Origin: Apostichopus japonicus
Taxonomy: Eukaryota; Echinodermata; Holothuroidea; Aspidochirotida; Stichopodidae
Direction: 5' to 3'
NCBI RefSeq assembly: GCF_037975245.1
Contig: NC_092562.1
Coordinates: forward strand, 13,882,501-13,946,500
Length of the DNA: 64,000 bases
Position 1 is the stretch's first letter; the number at the start of each line of letters is the position of its first letter. Positions 38,306 to 64,000 of this stretch are shown here, in pieces. The notes below the pieces were generated by a model, which searched no databases, was not told the DNA's origin, and saw only the letters and a list, made by a program, of their open reading frames with translations. A program made the position numbers and the translations under genes.

Positions 38306-38852
38306 CTGTTAGTTTGGCTATTTAAGAAACAAAGATCTTTGCAGTATTTATAAAATCTGTAACTATATACGAAAAAATGCTAGTCAACCTGAGTTGTGTA
38401 CAGTACAGGATATCCACACATGTACACTAAACATTGAGTTGCCACATAAATGTTGATTTCATGTTTACAGTATGTTCCTACAAAGGCATTTTAAAAAATA
38501 ACAAGGTAAAAAGGAGGAAAAAAAAGGACCGTCTGCAAAAGTTCAAAGTATTGAGTAATGTTGCAATGTATGCACGACAAAGCAGTGATAGATAGTCTCA
38601 ATCCTTGGAGATACTATATAATATACAAATTATATGCAGTTCTATTAAACAGGAAATTATAATACTCCTTTGGGTTTTAATATATATTGGTGTCTAATTG
38701 GGTGAGTGTTTGGGATGTTTCCTGCTTGCCAAATATCTTTTGGCCTGACCTCAACCAGCAGTTGTTATTTCCTCATTTCACGGAAACTATCTAAAGATTG
38801 GTTTTAAGTTACGCAGACATTTGTAACTTTGTTTGATTGTTTTGCACTACAG

Positions 38853-38934
38853 ATTGCGGAACCCAATGGCGAGCCTAGTTGGAAGGCAAGGTGGTACACC
38901 CTCCTTAACATTTTAAGCGTCGTCCGGGAGATTG
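38853..38934 (+). other. Probable 5' UTR of the TESK-like gene
   Basis: A good 3' splice signal (gattgttttgcactacag, ending 38,852) precedes the coding start, so a non-coding first exon probably lies further upstream. An in-frame TAA at 38,914-38,916 closes the frame before the start codon. Confidence 0.45.
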
Positions 38935-61738
<22,804 letters not shown>

Positions 61739-63793
61739 GTAAAGTATCTAACACATCTTCAAGTGTTACTGATTTTCACGCAGGTACAGAATAATTGGCT
61801 AGTTCGACATGCAGACGATAGACCGAGAGATTTTTGAGGGACCCACGCAACAGATTTTACATCGCATTTAAGGGGAAAGTAAATGCGGTGGGGTGTAAAT
61901 GGTCTGGCTCTTCATTTATGCACATCATGACGTGGAAACATTGTCAGTGTATTTCTAGAACTGTCAGGATGTTCATCCCTCTGTCCTACCTATCCAACCA
62001 AAGTACTAGAAAACAAACATAAAAGTACTGCAGGGTCGATATGTAGTACCACATTAGGTTGCAAATATTACAACATAACTTACGCATCCTTCTGGATATG
62101 TAATATATTTTTGGCACTGTTTTCTGTGAAAAGTAGATATTATGTTTCATGGAGTTTGCAAGAGCTATCAAACACCTGAGCTCTGGTTTTCCATATATTA
62201 TTTCCCCCCCCCCTTGCTCAATGAAGAAGGTATGTATGTGTGTAGGTACAGTACTGATTTCGCTTAACTCCCGTTAAAATTCGTTAAAAGGAAAATAACC
62301 GAATTTCCACGTTTTGTCATCGAAATTCCCCGATTTTTATCGAAATTCCACGAATTTTAACGATTGGTTATTTCGGTCATTTCCTTCGTGGAATTTTCAA
62401 CGATACGTTGAAATTCTTTTTTAAACGAAATAGAAGGTCAATGTGTGGTTACGAGAAACGTCGGAAAACGAGCAACTTCGTTTATTAGTATTGATTAGAC
62501 TTTAGAACAGTCGTTTGAAGGCAGGAATTTTCTCAAGAACATTCCTGTACTTACTGAGTAGTGACACTCAAAGAAACATGTAGTGAAACTGACGGGGGAC
62601 GTTTTCTAACTGTGAACCCCAAACACAGTGACATAAGTCTTAACTTCGCCAGGACGTAAGAGAGGTTGCAGTCAAAGCTATGTACCACGAGGCACCCTTC
62701 CAGATAAATTATGAGTGCTGTTTAACCATTTAAATAACAATGAATGGACATATAAACTTGGTTTACTTGCAGATTACGAAAAATAGTTATTTTTTAGAGA
62801 TGTAAATTTGGTTTTTTATTAGAGTTGGAGTAAGAAACTTTGTTTCTGAGCGAAAACATGTAACTTGAAGCAAAATAAAGATGCCCCGCCCATTCTGCGA
62901 GGACGCTTCCATTTTTCGAAAAGGCGTTTTCTCTTTTTATTTTTTCTATTTTGTTTACTTTTAAACATGAAAATTATTTTAAAATATGTAAAGAACTTAG
63001 TAATGTACTGCAAACTATCTATAAAAACAAAAAAACGATGTTTTAGGCATGAATAATGTGTTTAATATAACTAAAGTAGTAGGCCAATAGTCATGAGCTC
63101 ATGATGATAGTGTCGTCAATTCGTTTTCTCAGTTTATATTTGCGACATATCACCCGTGTACATCGATCAATGGCATGGTGAAAACCCCGTGTGAAAATAT
63201 GTTGACCCCAAAAGACGCAAATGGCCGTTCTAGAAAGTACCGTCATAACATTAACAACACAAGGCCAGTTTGCTCTCTCAGGTCCGCACGTGTACAGCCA
63301 TTTTTTCACACATGATATTATGCTGTGCATGCATTGCGGGCGCGATTGCGGCAAACATAAAAGAAAATGAATGAAACTGAAAAACTTACGATATTTTTTC
63401 ACAAATATTGATGCTTAGATAAGTGCTTCCTCACAATCAACGAGCCGCCCTAAAATTCGCTCCGCTTACGGAAAAACTTCTATATATATAACAAATGGAA
63501 AAACCCGAGTTTTTACACACATAATTCCAACTGACATTGGTCACAGAACATAAGTAGGTCATTGACATTCGAACTTGGCAACTTGCCCAAGTTCATCGCA
63601 CCATGGGAACGACACAACACATTGAACATGATGTTATATTCTCCCGCCATCTGGACGCCGAGTGTAATATGTTAATTATGAATGGTACTGCGCAGCGTGG
63701 TTAAATCTTAACCTATTGCGACACAAATTTTGGGAAGCTGTTGTTTGAAGTAACTTTTGTATCAAATGTAAGGTACTGTATCATGTATGTGAC
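61739..63793. other. Intron 8 (partial); no further exon seen
   Basis: Both strands were read for the expected next kinase segment and none was recognised. The region holds a C-run near 62,203 and a palindromic patch around 62,265-62,410 with repeated cgaaattcc and ttaaaattcg / cgaattttaa arms. Small ORFs are unsupported. Confidence 0.55.
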
Positions 63794-64000
63794 CAGGGGC
63801 GTAGCGAAGGGTTTTTTGTTGTTGGGGGGGGGGGGTGTGGAGAATTTGATTTGCCGACGGATCTGGAAGTGGTGACTGAAATGGGGGAGGGGTCTAAGGG
63901 GACACCCCCTCCCCTTTGGAAAATTTTTAGTTTTGAAACGTCCTTAGATGCAATCTGGTGCATATTTTAAGTCAAATTTGACTTGCCGACGGATCTGGAA
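63794..64000. mobile_element. Start of another hAT-like element (cut by window end)
   Basis: It starts CAGGGGCGTAGCGAAGGG followed by a G-run, a terminal type common to non-autonomous hAT elements. The preceding 8 bases are tatgtgac, the expected duplication, but the right end is outside the window. An internal segment, cttgccgacggatctggaa, occurs twice (about 63,851 and 63,982). Confidence 0.55.

Overview
This is a eukaryotic, animal-type window: AT-rich, with long introns, canonical GT/AG splice sites, many tandem repeats and non-autonomous transposons, and a 100-base N gap showing a scaffolded assembly. Gene style and repeat content suggest a marine invertebrate deuterostome, perhaps an echinoderm. 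That placement is inference with low confidence, because nothing here is diagnostic of a species.

Left half (1 to about 30,620): one satellite-like array that enters from beyond the left edge. Its basic unit is about 184-192 bp, marked by a conserved box beginning TGTACCCCACAAG. Two diverged half-units form a dimer of about 376 bp. Dimers and 74-bp short modules form higher-order repeats of about 1277, 1333 and 1343 bp, and a block of about 5.4 kb is itself duplicated. Copies are nearly identical in the interior and decay toward the right edge. The short ORFs in the array are by-products of the repeat.

Middle (30,620 to 38,900): a decayed relic of the array box, a GT microsatellite, and a 2-kb block rich in AGGTCA half-sites that includes five DR4 direct repeats. 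Then come a foldback element, about 2.4 kb with no recognisable gene, and the 3' part of a minus-strand coiled-coil gene (two exons). The last exon of that gene merges into an array of 106-bp repeats. The gap and a 41-bp GTAC-rich repeat follow.

Right half (38,935 to beyond 64,000): a plus-strand gene for a TESK-type (testis-specific protein kinase, LIMK/TESK family) dual-specificity kinase. Eight coding exons join in frame into 346 residues covering the N-terminal extension and most of the kinase domain. The end of the C-lobe and the tail lie past the window. Its introns hold several minisatellites, G-runs, a tRNA-derived SINE with poly(A), two hAT-type MITEs with perfect 8-bp target-site duplications, two older hAT-like copies, the start of another, a truncated LINE, and a diverged duplication of the sequence just upstream of exon 7.
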